Assembly: GCA_029204225.1 (NCBI GenBank)
Contig: CM055112.1
Location: 45,472,632-45,536,631 of the forward strand
Direction of reading: 5' to 3'
DNA from: Diphasiastrum complanatum
Lineage: Eukaryota; Streptophyta; Lycopodiopsida; Lycopodiales; Lycopodiaceae
Length of the DNA: 64,000 nucleotides
In this document: positions 48,201 through 52,861 of the stretch, one piece after another
Position numbering within the stretch: position 1 is the stretch's first letter
Layout of the letters: every line of letters starts with the position of its first letter
Translations under genes and position numbers: made by a program
Notes under the pieces: generated by a model
Databases searched by the model: none
The model's input: only the letters and a program-made list of their open reading frames with translations
What the model was told of the DNA's origin: nothing

Positions 48201-49438
48201 CATGCAATGATGACATGAAAACGTCCCAACCTCCTCTGCTCACGCTAATAACGTAGGAGAGAATGAGTGACCAGATCTCTGACCCCCTCAGCTCCATTGA
48301 GGAGGCGAGGGTGTAGCATGTTTATCTGGCTACCATCATTCTCCTGTTTGCTCTGAGCTTCTATGCACGATGGGAGAGCTTAGAGCCTTATTCCAACAAC
48401 TGAAGGTCGAGGCACACATAAATCTGGTCCAGCTGGGTTGGGACCTGTTGCATAGAGTGTGCACTTTGTCTGACGTCGAGAGTGAGACACTTTATAGCTT
48501 CAGTATATGAGGAAAAATTATTGCCTCTACAAAGATCCCCATCAACTCAGATCTTTCCATCAATATGAAGAAACAAGATGTTTAGCCTTGTTCCTGTATT
48601 ATACCATACATGCAGTGTATTCGACTTAAAAATAATAGGTAGAGACATACATGACCTCTTACTTTTCCACAGAGACAAGCCAAAAATGTCATCTTGATTC
48701 CAAGGAGACGAGATCAGACACTGAAAATAAGTTGACAACAGGACCCCATGAGACTCCTAGAGTATGCATCACACCCCACAAACAGAAGCCAAATGCGAGC
48801 TGATATCTGATACCCACTCAACCACGCAGACACCCCGCATTTTTATCAGAGACCCCCAGCAGCCAAAGTAGCAAAATTGCTCCATCTTGGACCCTTGGGG
48901 ATGCTTACTTCCAAGTTGGATGCAAGCAAAGCAAGCAAATTTGCCTTGATTGAACTCCCAAGGATCCCTGGCTAATGCGCAGAACGAAGCTATGTGCTTG
49001 TCTTTTCCCATAACCTCATATGACTTTCAGCTCCTAACATATGCTCCTAACTATATATGAGGCAAACTTATTATTGTTGTTTTGATTTTGCTGTCTACTT
49101 TATACACAAACACAATTTTAGATATCTTCTTGTTCGTCTTACTGTCTCTCACCCTGAACTTTTCTTCGTCGGCTAGAAACAGTAAAAGGTAAACCAAAAG
49201 AGAACAAATAAACCAGAATTGAGAGCATACCAGCATTGTTGGTGGCTTTACTTGTGATACTGATTGGCTGAACCAAACGTACACAGGATACTCTTTTACT
49301 GGGTAACCCACTTCCAGCTCCAATTCTAAGCGACATAGAATTCGTTATTCTCTGAAATAAGACATTATACCGCTGAATCATTGCCGTTGTGAAATATTTT
49401 CCTGCACAGGAGTAGGCTTCACTTAGATACATCCCCAT
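4760..49438 (-). CDS. HCF101: HCF101, chloroplast [4Fe-4S] cluster scaffold P-loop ATPase (14 exons)
   Basis: Complete 569-codon gene of the Mrp/NBP35/ApbC family. In Arabidopsis, HCF101 acts in the stroma as a scaffold handing [4Fe-4S] clusters to photosystem I and related targets. Domains seen in order: N-terminal extension, probably a transit peptide (about 1-69); MIP18/DUF59-like domain (about 70-150) with [10 protein letters not shown]-loop NTPase with CKGGVGKST at 178-186, DAD at 206-208 and PPGTGD at 286-291; DUF971-like C-terminal domain (about 420-520) with [14 protein letters not shown]. Cysteines 122, 341 and 413 sit at a constant offset of six from Arabidopsis C128, C347 and C419, the conserved cysteines as I remember them. 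All 14 exons join in phase with GT-AG borders and no stop or frameshift, so the gene looks functional. The start is the first ATG after an in-frame TAG. Odd points: a C-terminal tail of about 50 residues longer than Arabidopsis, and Phe285 where Arabidopsis has Met. Introns are loaded with transposons. Confidence 0.95.
4964..6753. other. HCF101 intron 13, distal part, nothing recognised
   Basis: Intronic DNA between exon 14 and the gypsy element. Open frames of 66-71 codons at 5615-5868 overlap on both strands and show no family resemblance. Confidence 0.6.
6754..7060 (+). repeat. 5' LTR of the gypsy element
   Basis: Starts TGGCCATTGGCAAACAC and ends just before the primer-binding site. It shares long blocks with 9734-10025, including GTGCATGATCTCCT, and carries an internal deletion relative to that copy. 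Confidence 0.8.
7062..7074 (+). other. Primer-binding site of the gypsy element
   Basis: TGGTATCAGAGCA, matching initiator tRNA-Met complementarity, one base after the 5' LTR. Confidence 0.8.
7901..9733 (+). pseudogene. gag and aspartic protease of the gypsy element (frameshifted)
   Basis: A start at [15 protein letters not shown] (about 7901) leads into an acidic N-terminal region, a coiled-coil-like segment (about 8105-8265) and the conserved gag block [16 protein letters not shown]. Frame is lost near 8440, resumes at about 8564 with [16 protein letters not shown], and a TAG interrupts at about 8811. Then follow the zinc knuckle [14 protein letters not shown] (about 8980-9021) and a retropepsin-like domain with [12 protein letters not shown] and later [10 protein letters not shown]. 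The catalytic triad reads D-D-G where D-S/T-G is usual. No RT follows. Confidence 0.85.
9734..10025 (+). repeat. 3' LTR of the gypsy element, truncated
   Basis: Direct copy of 6754-6949 with an extra block of about 90 bp. Homology to the left LTR ends at GAGGT (10025), after which unrelated intron sequence begins, so the element's right end is missing. Confidence 0.8.
10026..11250. other. HCF101 intron 13, middle part, nothing recognised
   Basis: AT-rich intronic sequence without recognisable coding or repeat structure. Confidence 0.55.
11260..11340. repeat. Palindrome-rich short repeat with poly-T
   Basis: Contains overlapping inverted motifs (GTACTGTATATTCCGTACAG, CGTTCCTGAACG) followed by a T run. 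The layout resembles the clusters near 27770 and 34165. The 9-mer CTGAAACCT occurs at 11251-11259 and 11890-11898 and could be a target duplication bracketing 630 bp, but I see no terminal inverted repeat to go with it. Confidence 0.4.
11578..11865 (-). CDS. Unrecognised Ala-rich 95-codon open frame in intron 13
   Basis: Opens [20 protein letters not shown], then a stretch very rich in Ala, Arg, Glu and Asp predicted to be helical (for example [19 protein letters not shown]). Its GC content is clearly above the surrounding intron and it lies on the same strand as HCF101. I do not recognise the family. It could be a captured gene fragment, a retrocopy relic or chance. The 9-mer CTGAAACCT flanks the region on both sides. 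Confidence 0.3.
   Translation of the reverse strand: MLHSRFLSTPHLGLFMTRSQDGAAQSSSTIPAVRARFAKAVRARADALRLVSDRGAAAARAAIQEALLAEEDAAEARALLRDASVDSNHRSRRTQ
11918..12299 (+). repeat. 5' LTR of a copia element (left end approximate)
   Basis: Ends TTTCTTACA directly before a primer-binding site. It contains a clear TATA box (TATAAATA at 12075-12082) and a CT-rich stretch downstream. The left end is uncertain: TGTTAATATT at 11918 and TGTAATCTGC at 11881 are both possible. Confidence 0.6.
12300..12312 (+). other. Primer-binding site (initiator tRNA-Met)
   Basis: TGGTATCAGAGCC, a perfect plant Met-i primer site, immediately after an LTR ending in CA. Confidence 0.88.
12313..15384 (+). mobile_element. 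Decayed Ty1/copia interior with GGCGCC-rich leader and tail
   Basis: After the primer site comes a leader with GGCGCC-type motifs recurring to about 12770. Then a gag start at 13139 ([15 protein letters not shown], stop, [16 protein letters not shown]) typical of copia gag, continuing [17 protein letters not shown] at about 13295-13350. No intact integrase or RT is visible. The longest frame (13241-14293) is a mixture of remnants. At 14440-15290 a GC-rich block again carries GGCGCC. A polypurine-like TTTAAGGAGGG ends at 15384, followed by TGTTAG, a possible truncated 3' LTR. It lies antisense in intron 13. Confidence 0.65.
14738..14790 (+). repeat. Short direct repeat (period 37)
   Basis: CGGGACCATTTGGTCC occurs at 14738 and 14775 within a GC-rich part of the copia remnant. 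The motif is itself partly palindromic (GGACCATTTGGTCC). Confidence 0.7.
15385..15846. other. HCF101 intron 13, proximal part, nothing recognised
   Basis: Ordinary AT-rich intron next to exon 13, apart from a possible LTR start at its left edge. Confidence 0.5.
15847..15969 (-). CDS. HCF101: HCF101 exon 13, DUF971-like domain
   Basis: Residues 462-502, from [18 protein letters not shown] to [14 protein letters not shown]. It matches the Arabidopsis segment ending ITWPDGFSQ. The acceptor is CTTCAG|GATG and the donor is CAG|GTACCT. Confidence 0.95.
16290..16892 (+). repeat. 5' LTR of a copia element, with TATA box and CT tract
   Basis: Begins TGTGAGAAAT and ends ATTTCTTCACA, near-inverted termini. 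It is followed at once by a primer-binding site. A TATA box (TATAAATA, 16447-16454) lies about 30 bp upstream of an 84-bp CT run (16481-16564), which would therefore sit at or near the start of the element's RNA. Confidence 0.8.
16481..16564 (+). repeat. (TC)n microsatellite, 84 bp
   Basis: Uninterrupted TC repeat inside the copia LTR. Predicted proteins here (runs of Ser-Leu or Arg-Glu) are artefacts of the repeat. Confidence 0.98.
16893..16905 (+). other. Primer-binding site (initiator tRNA-Met)
   Basis: TGGTATCAGAGCT directly after the LTR. Confidence 0.85.
17281..18600 (+). pseudogene. Ty1/copia integrase and start of RT (frameshifted)
   Basis: The order is GAG-pre-integrase ([14 protein letters not shown]), integrase core with [18 protein letters not shown] and [13 protein letters not shown], then [18 protein letters not shown], a [14 protein letters not shown] block and the RT entry [20 protein letters not shown] ending [12 protein letters not shown]. 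Several frame changes (about 17400, 17770, 18400) make it non-functional. Gag and protease are missing between the leader and 17281. The sequence stops abruptly near 18600 in early RT, where an opposite-strand copia fragment begins. It lies in HCF101 intron 12, antisense to the gene. Confidence 0.92.
18601..19440 (-). pseudogene. Ty1/copia gag and protease fragment
   Basis: On the minus strand: a gag remnant ([20 protein letters not shown], about 19390-19240), a zinc knuckle ([14 protein letters not shown], about 18912-18871) and a copia aspartic protease start with [13 protein letters not shown] (about 18750-18700). It is oriented opposite to the integrase fragment on its left and joins it at about 18600, so the two come from different elements. 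It is in the same direction as HCF101. Confidence 0.88.
19445..20116. other. HCF101 intron 12 near exon 12, nothing recognised
   Basis: AT-rich sequence with no readable family match. Confidence 0.5.
20117..20241 (-). CDS. HCF101: HCF101 exon 12, DUF971-like domain
   Basis: Residues 420-461, containing [20 protein letters not shown], the signature of the plant-type C-terminal domain. The acceptor is TGCAG|TGGCG. I chose the donor ATA|GTAGGT because it restores the S-I/V-D-E-W junction with exon 13; other GTs nearby break frame. Confidence 0.93.
20242..22060. other. HCF101 intron 11, left part; one tandem duplication
   Basis: No coding potential recognised. The only structure is the 37-bp direct duplication at 21801-21874, listed separately. 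Confidence 0.55.
21801..21874 (+). repeat. 37-bp tandem duplication
   Basis: The unit starting GGGCACCCTCAGTGAAAGCT is present at 21801 and again at 21838, nearly identical, implying a recent local duplication. Confidence 0.85.
22067..22119 (+). repeat. (TC)n microsatellite, 53 bp
   Basis: TC run between unrelated intron sequence and a minus-strand LINE fragment. Confidence 0.97.
22218..22589 (-). pseudogene. LINE reverse-transcriptase C-terminal fragment
   Basis: The minus-strand translation contains [20 protein letters not shown], the 'thumb' block of non-LTR reverse transcriptases (V..YKYLGV.F), then a helical stretch and [20 protein letters not shown], matching the L..LV.P.L.Y..EVW region downstream of RT. 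No catalytic YADD-type motif is present, so this is a 3' piece only. It is in HCF101 intron 11, in the same direction as the gene. Confidence 0.75.
22955..23078 (-). CDS. HCF101: HCF101 exon 11, end of ATPase domain
   Basis: Residues 379-419, starting [13 protein letters not shown] and ending [15 protein letters not shown]. Cys413 matches the third conserved cysteine. The acceptor is TACCAG|CTTTC and the donor is CAAG|GTGTG, phase 1, completed by exon 12. Confidence 0.94.
23229..23282 (-). CDS. HCF101: HCF101 exon 10, 18-codon microexon
   Basis: Residues 361-378, [18 protein letters not shown], matching the Arabidopsis segment ending LPIRP. The acceptor is AAACAG|GTCG and the donor is GAA|GTAAGTG. 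Confidence 0.93.
23283..23788. other. HCF101 intron 9 (506 bp), nothing recognised
   Basis: Short AT-rich intron without visible repeats. Confidence 0.7.
23789..23878 (-). CDS. HCF101: HCF101 exon 9, ENMC cysteine motif
   Basis: Residues 331-360, [20 protein letters not shown] and on to GKGSGHQ. Cys341 corresponds to a conserved cysteine of the family. The acceptor is TTACAG|GTTCC and the donor is CAA|GTAAGT. Confidence 0.95.
24440..25260 (+). pseudogene. Ty3/gypsy integrase C-terminal remnant
   Basis: [20 protein letters not shown] continuing SATDGQ (about 24515-24597) resembles the gypsy integrase motif ending YHPQTDGQTER. About 600 bp on, [14 protein letters not shown] (25157-25198) resembles the chromodomain-like C-terminus of plant chromoviruses. 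Frameshifts and stops separate the two. It lies antisense in HCF101 intron 8. Confidence 0.65.
25261..26500. other. HCF101 intron 8, nothing recognised
   Basis: May include the LTR of the gypsy remnant on its left, but no repeat partner is present to define it. Confidence 0.45.
26515..26730. repeat. Repeated TTTCGAT / CACTGTAGCA motifs
   Basis: TTTCGATT or its complement recurs about six times in 200 bp, and CACTGTAGCA(A/G)AG occurs twice. The element type is unknown; it may be part of an LTR. Confidence 0.4.
27150..27162 (+). other. Variant primer-binding site
   Basis: TGGTATTAGAGCT, one change (C to T) from the usual TGGTATCAGAGCT, preceded by CCAACA, a plausible LTR end. A degenerate copia gag follows. 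Confidence 0.65.
27370..27770 (+). pseudogene. Ty1/copia gag remnant
   Basis: The translation gives [19 protein letters not shown], then [15 protein letters not shown] and, about 150 bp on, [18 protein letters not shown], which correspond in order to the N-terminal and middle parts of copia gag (W...M...L..., then L...KL..LKM). Stops and frame changes are present. A diverged second copy of its last part follows at about 27985-28070. Confidence 0.75.
27771..27925. repeat. Palindrome-rich element (CCGTTCCGGAACGG type)
   Basis: Opens CCCGTTCCGGAACGGAAC, has poly-T and poly-A runs in its middle, and closes with GTACATTCCAGAATGTAC and CGTTCCGACTGATTTGGG. It interrupts one copy of a duplicated gag segment that is uninterrupted in the second copy (27985-28070), so it is an insertion. 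Exact ends are not determined. Confidence 0.55.
28072..28537 (+). mobile_element. hAT-like non-autonomous element, 466 bp, 8-bp target duplication
   Basis: Flanked by perfect CTTCATAT duplications at 28064-28071 and 28538-28545. The left end is CTGAGTTGCAGCGGATCGCG and the right end, read inward, is CAAAGATGCAGGCCGTG, giving short imperfect inverted termini. The interior holds clustered GATCCGGATC and GTTCCGG palindromes, a T run, and an 11-bp inverted pair (ATACTGAAGCA at 28261, complement at 28319). A shorter relative lies at 45805-46002 in inverse orientation. There is no coding capacity. An 8-bp duplication and CA...TG-like ends point to the hAT superfamily. Confidence 0.8.
28546..29214. 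other. HCF101 intron 8 next to exon 8, nothing recognised
   Basis: AT-rich intron sequence. Confidence 0.6.
29215..29310 (-). CDS. HCF101: HCF101 exon 8
   Basis: Residues 299-330, containing [19 protein letters not shown] and GVRMFSKLK, a conserved stretch of the Mrp ATPase fold. The acceptor is TTTGCAG|ATC and the donor is AAA|GTATGT. The next intron is 5.3 kb. Confidence 0.95.
29514..29583 (-). CDS. HCF101: HCF101 exon 7, switch II (PPGTGD)
   Basis: Completes Trp275 and encodes 276-298, [20 protein letters not shown] and on to CQ. This is the Walker B/switch II segment. Position 285 is Phe where Arabidopsis and most relatives have Met. The acceptor is TTGACAG|GG and the donor is CAG|GTATGC. 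Confidence 0.95.
29584..32314. other. HCF101 intron 6 (2.7 kb), nothing recognised
   Basis: No readable transposon protein. It holds homopolymer runs, a C-rich stretch (about 32023-32050) and a short CA microsatellite (about 32062-32083). Confidence 0.6.
32315..32457 (-). CDS. HCF101: HCF101 exon 6
   Basis: Residues 228-274 plus two bases of Trp275, containing [14 protein letters not shown] and the MRGPMVSG block that is near-invariant in Mrp ATPases. The donor GAATG|GTTGG splits the Trp codon, which exon 7 completes. Confidence 0.95.
32544..32687 (-). CDS. HCF101: HCF101 exon 5, Walker A and switch I
   Basis: Residues 180-227, beginning [18 protein letters not shown] and containing [17 protein letters not shown]. 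This is the most diagnostic exon: Mrp-type deviant Walker A plus the DAD motif. The acceptor is CTACAG|GGAGG and the donor is ATG|GTAAGG. Confidence 0.97.
32813..32968 (-). CDS. HCF101: HCF101 exon 4, end of MIP18 domain and entry to ATPase
   Basis: Residues 128-179, from FEQQAKENV to IIAVSSCK. It ends inside the P-loop at the Lys of CKGG, so the nucleotide-binding loop is split by the 125-nt intron 4. The acceptor is GGGCAG|TTTGAG and the donor is AAG|GTGTGG. Confidence 0.95.
32969..34149. other. HCF101 intron 3, left part, nothing recognised
   Basis: AT-rich intron between exon 4 and the hAT-like element, without recognisable features. Confidence 0.55.
34158..35274. mobile_element. hAT-like non-autonomous element, 1117 bp
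   Basis: The left end CATAGATACCCGTTCCG and the inward-read right end CGTAGATGCCTGTTCCG match at 14 of 17 bases. They are flanked by near-identical 8-mers, CATATGAC (34150-34157) and AATATGAC (35275-35282). Both termini are rich in GGAACG/CGTTCC palindromes. No transposase frame is visible. The structure fits a hAT-derived deletion element inserted in HCF101 intron 3. Confidence 0.7.
35283..36520. other. HCF101 intron 3, middle part, nothing recognised
   Basis: No family-level match. Open frames are short and overlap on both strands. Confidence 0.5.
36529..36944. mobile_element. Candidate hAT-like element (weak)
   Basis: Flanked by CATAGTTG (36521-36528) and TAGTTG (36945-36950), with weak inverted termini (AAGAATGTATG against GGGAACGTTTG, 7 of 11). 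The interior repeats CCCCACATTCC and its complement, and ends in GGGAAC/GTTCCC motifs like the better-supported copies. Four frames of 62-94 codons overlap here and are probably chance. Confidence 0.35.
36951..37906. other. HCF101 intron 3 near exon 3, nothing recognised
   Basis: AT-rich intron with no readable structure. Confidence 0.55.
37907..37957 (-). CDS. HCF101: HCF101 exon 3, 17-codon microexon with TPACPVKDM
   Basis: Residues 111-127, [17 protein letters not shown]. Cys122 is one of the three conserved cysteines of the family. The acceptor is TGCAG|GTTTC. The donor ATG|GTCATT is a weak GT match, but it keeps frame with exon 4 and the break falls at a sensible point in the protein. 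Confidence 0.93.
38072..38193 (-). CDS. HCF101: HCF101 exon 2, MIP18-like domain start
   Basis: Residues 70-110, including [15 protein letters not shown], a hallmark of the DUF59/MIP18 domain of HCF101. The acceptor is TTACAG|AG and the donor is CAG|GTGCTG, phase 0. The following intron is only 114 nt. Confidence 0.95.
38907..39740 (+). repeat. LTR, 834 bp (3' LTR with polypurine tract)
   Basis: Begins TGTTAGAG and ends TTTTCTAACA, perfect 7-bp inverted termini (TGTTAGA/TCTAACA). It is directly preceded by the purine tract AAGGGAGAA (38898-38906), so it is a right-hand LTR of a plus-strand element. Its last half (39300-39640) is GC-rich. The left LTR and interior are not visible in the window. 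It lies antisense in HCF101 intron 1. Confidence 0.7.
39790..40230 (+). pseudogene. Ty1/copia reverse transcriptase fragment
   Basis: Contains [20 protein letters not shown], then [40 protein letters not shown] and YGLNQAP, the usual copia RT order. Two stops break it. The fragment ends before the catalytic YVDD motif. Confidence 0.88.
40313..40342 (+). repeat. (TC)n tract at LINE copy A start
   Basis: 30-bp TC repeat immediately upstream of the first ATG of the LINE copy. Confidence 0.95.
40313..42005 (+). mobile_element. LINE copy A: CT tract, ORF1 remnant, endonuclease, no RT
   Basis: A CT run (40313-40342) ends two bases before an ATG (40344). A Pro-rich start is followed by a coiled-coil stretch (about 40595-40830). 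ORF1 is then deleted, and an AP-like endonuclease domain follows (about 41030-41620: FMETHENPE-like, [30 protein letters not shown]). The segment ends at a [20 protein letters not shown] linker that normally precedes RT. The copy has frameshifts and no RT. Copy B right next to it is homologous. It lies antisense in HCF101 intron 1. Confidence 0.8.
42207..42279 (+). repeat. (CT)n tract at LINE copy B start
   Basis: 73-bp CT repeat just upstream of the copy B ATG. It is the same arrangement as in copy A. Confidence 0.97.
44100..44175 (+). repeat. Short tandem repeat around CCGTGCTTACC
   Basis: CCCACCCCGTGCTTACCCGTG occurs with local duplications within LINE copy B, showing replication slippage there. 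Confidence 0.7.
44929..45116 (+). repeat. 96-bp tandem duplication
   Basis: Two units, starting CACCAGGTGCAT (44929) and CACCAAGTGCAT (45025) and both ending AGGCAT, are aligned over their whole length with a few substitutions. Confidence 0.92.
45117..45796. other. HCF101 intron 1, nothing recognised
   Basis: No family match or repeat structure seen. Confidence 0.5.
45805..46002 (-). mobile_element. hAT-like MITE, 198 bp, 8-bp target duplication
   Basis: Perfect CTTCTAGC duplications flank it (45797-45804 and 46003-46010). The ends are CAAGGTTGCAGTCCGCG and, read inward, CTGTGTTGCAGCGGATCGCG, sharing GTTGCAG. It is homologous in inverse orientation to 28072-28537: the block with CCCTAATGGGAAATCCC and TTTCACATGATACCCATATT is shared. 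It is probably a shorter deletion derivative of the same family. Confidence 0.85.
46011..49230. other. HCF101 intron 1 next to exon 1, nothing recognised
   Basis: Several 60-130-codon frames exist (for example 46200-46592 and 46941-47300) but none shows a family motif. It holds a 24-bp duplication at 46922 and an AT microsatellite near 47580. Confidence 0.5.
46922..46969 (+). repeat. 24-bp tandem duplication
   Basis: TGCTCGACARTGGCTTGCCA plus four bases, twice in a row with one substitution. Confidence 0.9.
49231..49438 (-). CDS. HCF101: HCF101 exon 1, transit peptide region
   Basis: Encodes residues 1-69 plus the first base of codon 70. The segment is rich in Ser, Arg and Thr with few acidic residues, as expected of a chloroplast transit peptide, but it is poorly conserved, so its assignment rests on phase and position. 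An in-frame TAG lies upstream and no other ATG intervenes. The donor is G|GTATGC, leaving phase 1, which matches the acceptor of exon 2 about 11 kb away. Confidence 0.75.
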
Positions 49439-49737
49439 CAATGCTTCTTCTCGCCAAGCCTGTCTGAGCTGAAATTGAGAGCTATCCTATAACAGAGATA
49501 CAATCTATTGAGAAAAAGACTGAAGGTGGCCAGCGAAGATTTATCTTAAATATGATGCTTGCAGGAGGATGAAGTTGGAAGCATGCCTGAATTGACGAGC
49601 TTGGGCGTGCATGATGATGAGAAAGAAGACAGGACAACACATAATGCAACCATAGCTGAGTTCTCCTCCCTCTCTCACACCTCTGCTTCTGCTGCCTCCT
49701 TTCACAGAGCATAACAGAACACACACACGCTCTCTCG

Positions 49738-49770
<33 letters not shown>

Positions 49771-49910
49771 CCCCTCATCCGATGGGATTCCATCTGCAAC
49801 GTCGGATCGCATTCCACTGCCACATGTCATGCATCCCAAACCCAAGCAAGGTTACGCTTTGAGTGGCTACAAACCAACGAGGATGGAGGTTATAAGATGG
49901 GCGGGGCCAC
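49439..49910 (-). promoter_or_regulatory. HCF101 5' leader and probable proximal promoter
   Basis: Reading on the minus strand, this holds a GA-rich tract (complement of the CT run at 49729-49771), a weak TATA-like CTTATAACC at 49888-49896 and a GC box (GGCCCCGCCC) at 49899-49908. GA/CT-rich leaders are common upstream of plant housekeeping and plastid-protein genes. No transcription start can be fixed from sequence. A TTTCAG just upstream of the ATG could be the acceptor of a leader intron. Confidence 0.35.
49729..49771 (+). repeat. Imperfect (CT)n tract upstream of HCF101
   Basis: CTCTCTCGCTCTCGCTCTCT-type run, GA on the coding strand, about 290 bp before the start codon. It may be part of the leader or promoter. 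Confidence 0.9.
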
Positions 49911-52069
49911 AATGCCTAGTGATGTGGTGGTTTCTCTTTATTTTGGCCATAGTAAGATCGATCGATCGATTTATTTTTCATTTTCTTAATTAATTTTTTA
50001 CTTCTTAATAATTTCTCGAATATAAGACATCAGACTGGTTTATATAAATTTTTTTCAGCATGAAGTTATTCTTTTGAAAGACTGTTATGTCATATAAATT
50101 ACTACTTGTGGGAATAGACTTGAAATTTTGATAAATCTAAGGTTAAAGTGTTTCAATTTCTTAAATCTAGAATATATCTTTGTGCATAAATGGATTTCGA
50201 TGGAATGGTAGTTTCAATCACTCGGGTTGAAAGTACTTGAAAGAGAAGTGTTTGTTTGCAATGATACCTACTTGCGCACAAGTGCGATATTCGGTATCTA
50301 CCTGCCATACATATCTCTCTTGTGTTTGAAATAGAGTGAATCCTTTTATAGAATGCACTTATTATTGACTTTTCATGGATTTGAATATTTTCACATATCA
50401 TCTTTCCAGTTAACTTTTATTGAAATTGATAATTTCTTTAAAAGGAGGAGTGAGGTGGTGAGATAAAATTCTATTTGGAAATTTGTGGGTTGCATAGTTT
50501 TCGGAAGAGAACCAGTTGGGGTATAGAAATGAGATTGTTTTCTGAAAGTAATTTCGGATAGATTCAAAGCAAGATGCCTAATTGGAGCTTTTCGAATAAG
50601 AGGAATTCTCTAGGGATTGTGTGGACAATCTGGATCTAGAACATGTTTGGAATTTGAATCATTATTTATAAGTAATACAGTGAAAGGTCAAAAGTTACTT
50701 CAATTTTGATTGAAATAGGTGTAAATTTGATCAAGATTTAAGTCTGAGAGTTCTGTATTGGGTCAACCTAATCCTAGTTTAGTACTAAGATCATAGAGGG
50801 GTTGATTGAGTGGAGAAATTATGTAATTAGAGGTAAATTGGATTGGGAAAACTGTTGAGAGTGAATTTTATTCGTCTCAAAAATTTTATGGATATGTTAT
50901 TTACTCATGATAAATAGAAAATCTTTTAGAGCTAAGTTACAAGATCTCAATGAGATATGTGAGTAACATATGTGGGTTCTAGAAGAATCTACCAGATAAA
51001 AATGTGTTTATGTACTAGGTCATAGTGAGATTATCCACATATGTGCACAATTAATCTTGTATGAATCTACTGTGTATTCCTAGTTACTAGGGTTATTTGG
51101 TGCACTTAATCTAGTCGGTGAACATAAGCATATGATCAAGTATTGTTTGATAGATAATTGCAAAATTAGCGGATCTTTCTATGGAAGATTTATGAAATGA
51201 TTCGAATGAGGATCTAAATGTGGTGTTATACTAGTATAATGAAATTTTGCACTTATACAAATAAGATAATTAAGTCATTAGCGATTAACTTGAGTAAGTG
51301 GTTTACTCCTGAAGAAGTTAATTGGCAAAACGAACAGTGTGAAGGAAGTTCACCAGAAACTGTTTGTTGGTGTGTATTGCTTGTAAGACACATGAATCTG
51401 TGAGTCATCCGGATTCATCAGTTAAAATCATGTGCATAGGATATATAGAATTCTTGGGTGAGTATTTCTCAGTTGAGAAATAGACTCAATTCATTAGTGA
51501 TTATATCTCAGAGCGCTCAATTGGATAACGAATCATAATGATTCCAAGAATGACAACTGAATTTTTGAGATTCAGTAGATCTTTGGATATCTAGATTTAA
51601 TTCTAGAAAGTAGATATGAAGTTTTTCTATCTTTGACTACCTGAAGGTCGGATTTTGATAGCTCACATTCTATTTGAGAGCTTCTAAGGATAGAAGCAGT
51701 TTAAGGAGGGAAGAATGTCATGTCCATGATCAGTACATAGGATTCAATATACTCATAGTCTTGGATACACGGTACTTCAGTGAAACAAGTTGTACACTAA
51801 ATGGAGTTACTACAAGGTTTGGGATAGTCAAGGCATATGTAGAATTATCAATAGCAATTATATGAATAGAGGATCTATGCATAGAGAATCTATTCTGGAA
51901 GAATCTAAGTATAGGAGATTTAGGACCTTGCATGTCAGGTGGTTCATGCAGGCTCTATAAGAAGAGGCCAAACTCGCCCTACTCCTCATATTTGGGATGG
52001 ATTCATTGCCAAGATTTCACTCTATATTCATGCCTCTTATTCCTTGGCTTGGGGGTGAAGCTTCTAGAG
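49911..52069. other. Upstream flank of HCF101; possible LTR edge, otherwise nothing recognised
   Basis: Very AT-rich. At about 51703-51720 TTTAAGGAGGGAAGAATGTC followed by ATGTCC resembles a polypurine tract and LTR start, but no partner LTR or coding interior supports it. A GATCGATCGATCGAT run lies at about 49957. Confidence 0.4.
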
Positions 52070-52079
52070 TTGGTTGCTT

Positions 52080-52690
52080 CTATTTGGTTGGGTGGTTGCT
52101 CCATAGTGTGTTTTCTATTGTGTTTTGTCTTGTAAGCAGGATCTTGAGGGAGCTTCCCTTATAAGAGGTAAGTGAATGAAGATCTTCCCTTTGTTCACCT
52201 TTGTCAACATAGGTGAGCCTTGATGGCTTGGCCTTCCTTCTTGTAGACCTTCTTGGAGCATTCGGGTCTTGAGGTGGATCCTCAAGATCTTGATCACATG
52301 TAGGCTCTTCCTCAAATCTTGCAAGATCCTTAACATAAGATAAATTAGTAGTACTTTCATTCATCTTGTAGTAGTTACCTTCATCAAATGTAACATCTCT
52401 ACTCACTAAAATCTCTTTAGTGATAGGATTATAGACTCTAAGGTACAAGATGCAACTTATTTAAGAAGTTCATTACTAACATTCATTATGAGACAATGTA
52501 ATGAGAGCCTAGATCTTTTCTTGTACTTCACTAATTCTTGTCCTCCTCGAGGCTCTTCCTCTTTGCCAAGGATAACATCATACAAATCTTGGAGCACTAG
52601 AAGTAACTCCATTCTTACTTTCCATATTGAATAATTACTTGAATTTAGCCTCTCACTAGTTTCAAGAAGATAGGCTCCAATTGAACCCAT
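52080..52690 (-). pseudogene. Internally deleted copia gag/pol remnant
   Basis: The gag start MGSIGAYLLETSERLNSSNY and on (52690-52457) is joined directly to the segment that normally follows integrase (YLRVYNPITKEILVSRDVTF, about 52445-52380) and to an acidic/Arg-rich linker (RRSTRRKAKPSRLTYVDKGE). Protease, integrase core and RT are gone. Confidence 0.8.
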
Positions 52691-52861
52691 TTTTAACTAG
52701 TAACAAGTACAACTATTGTACTATTAAAGACTTTCATATTCACTTTTTCAGAATTTAGCCTCTCTTGAATCTCTCTTATCTCAAGAAGTAAGATCTACAA
52801 TGATCTTAAACTCAAACGAACAATGGAAAGAGATTTGGATCATCATCAAAGCTCTAGAATT

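Noticed and set aside
49139-49441. A stand-alone 100-codon gene
   Set aside because: Only 49231-49438 is coding (HCF101 exon 1). A good donor follows and frame continues into exon 2.
51703-51725. Polypurine tract and LTR start upstream of HCF101
   Set aside because: The motif fits, but no partner LTR, primer site or coding interior was found, so I did not list it as an element.
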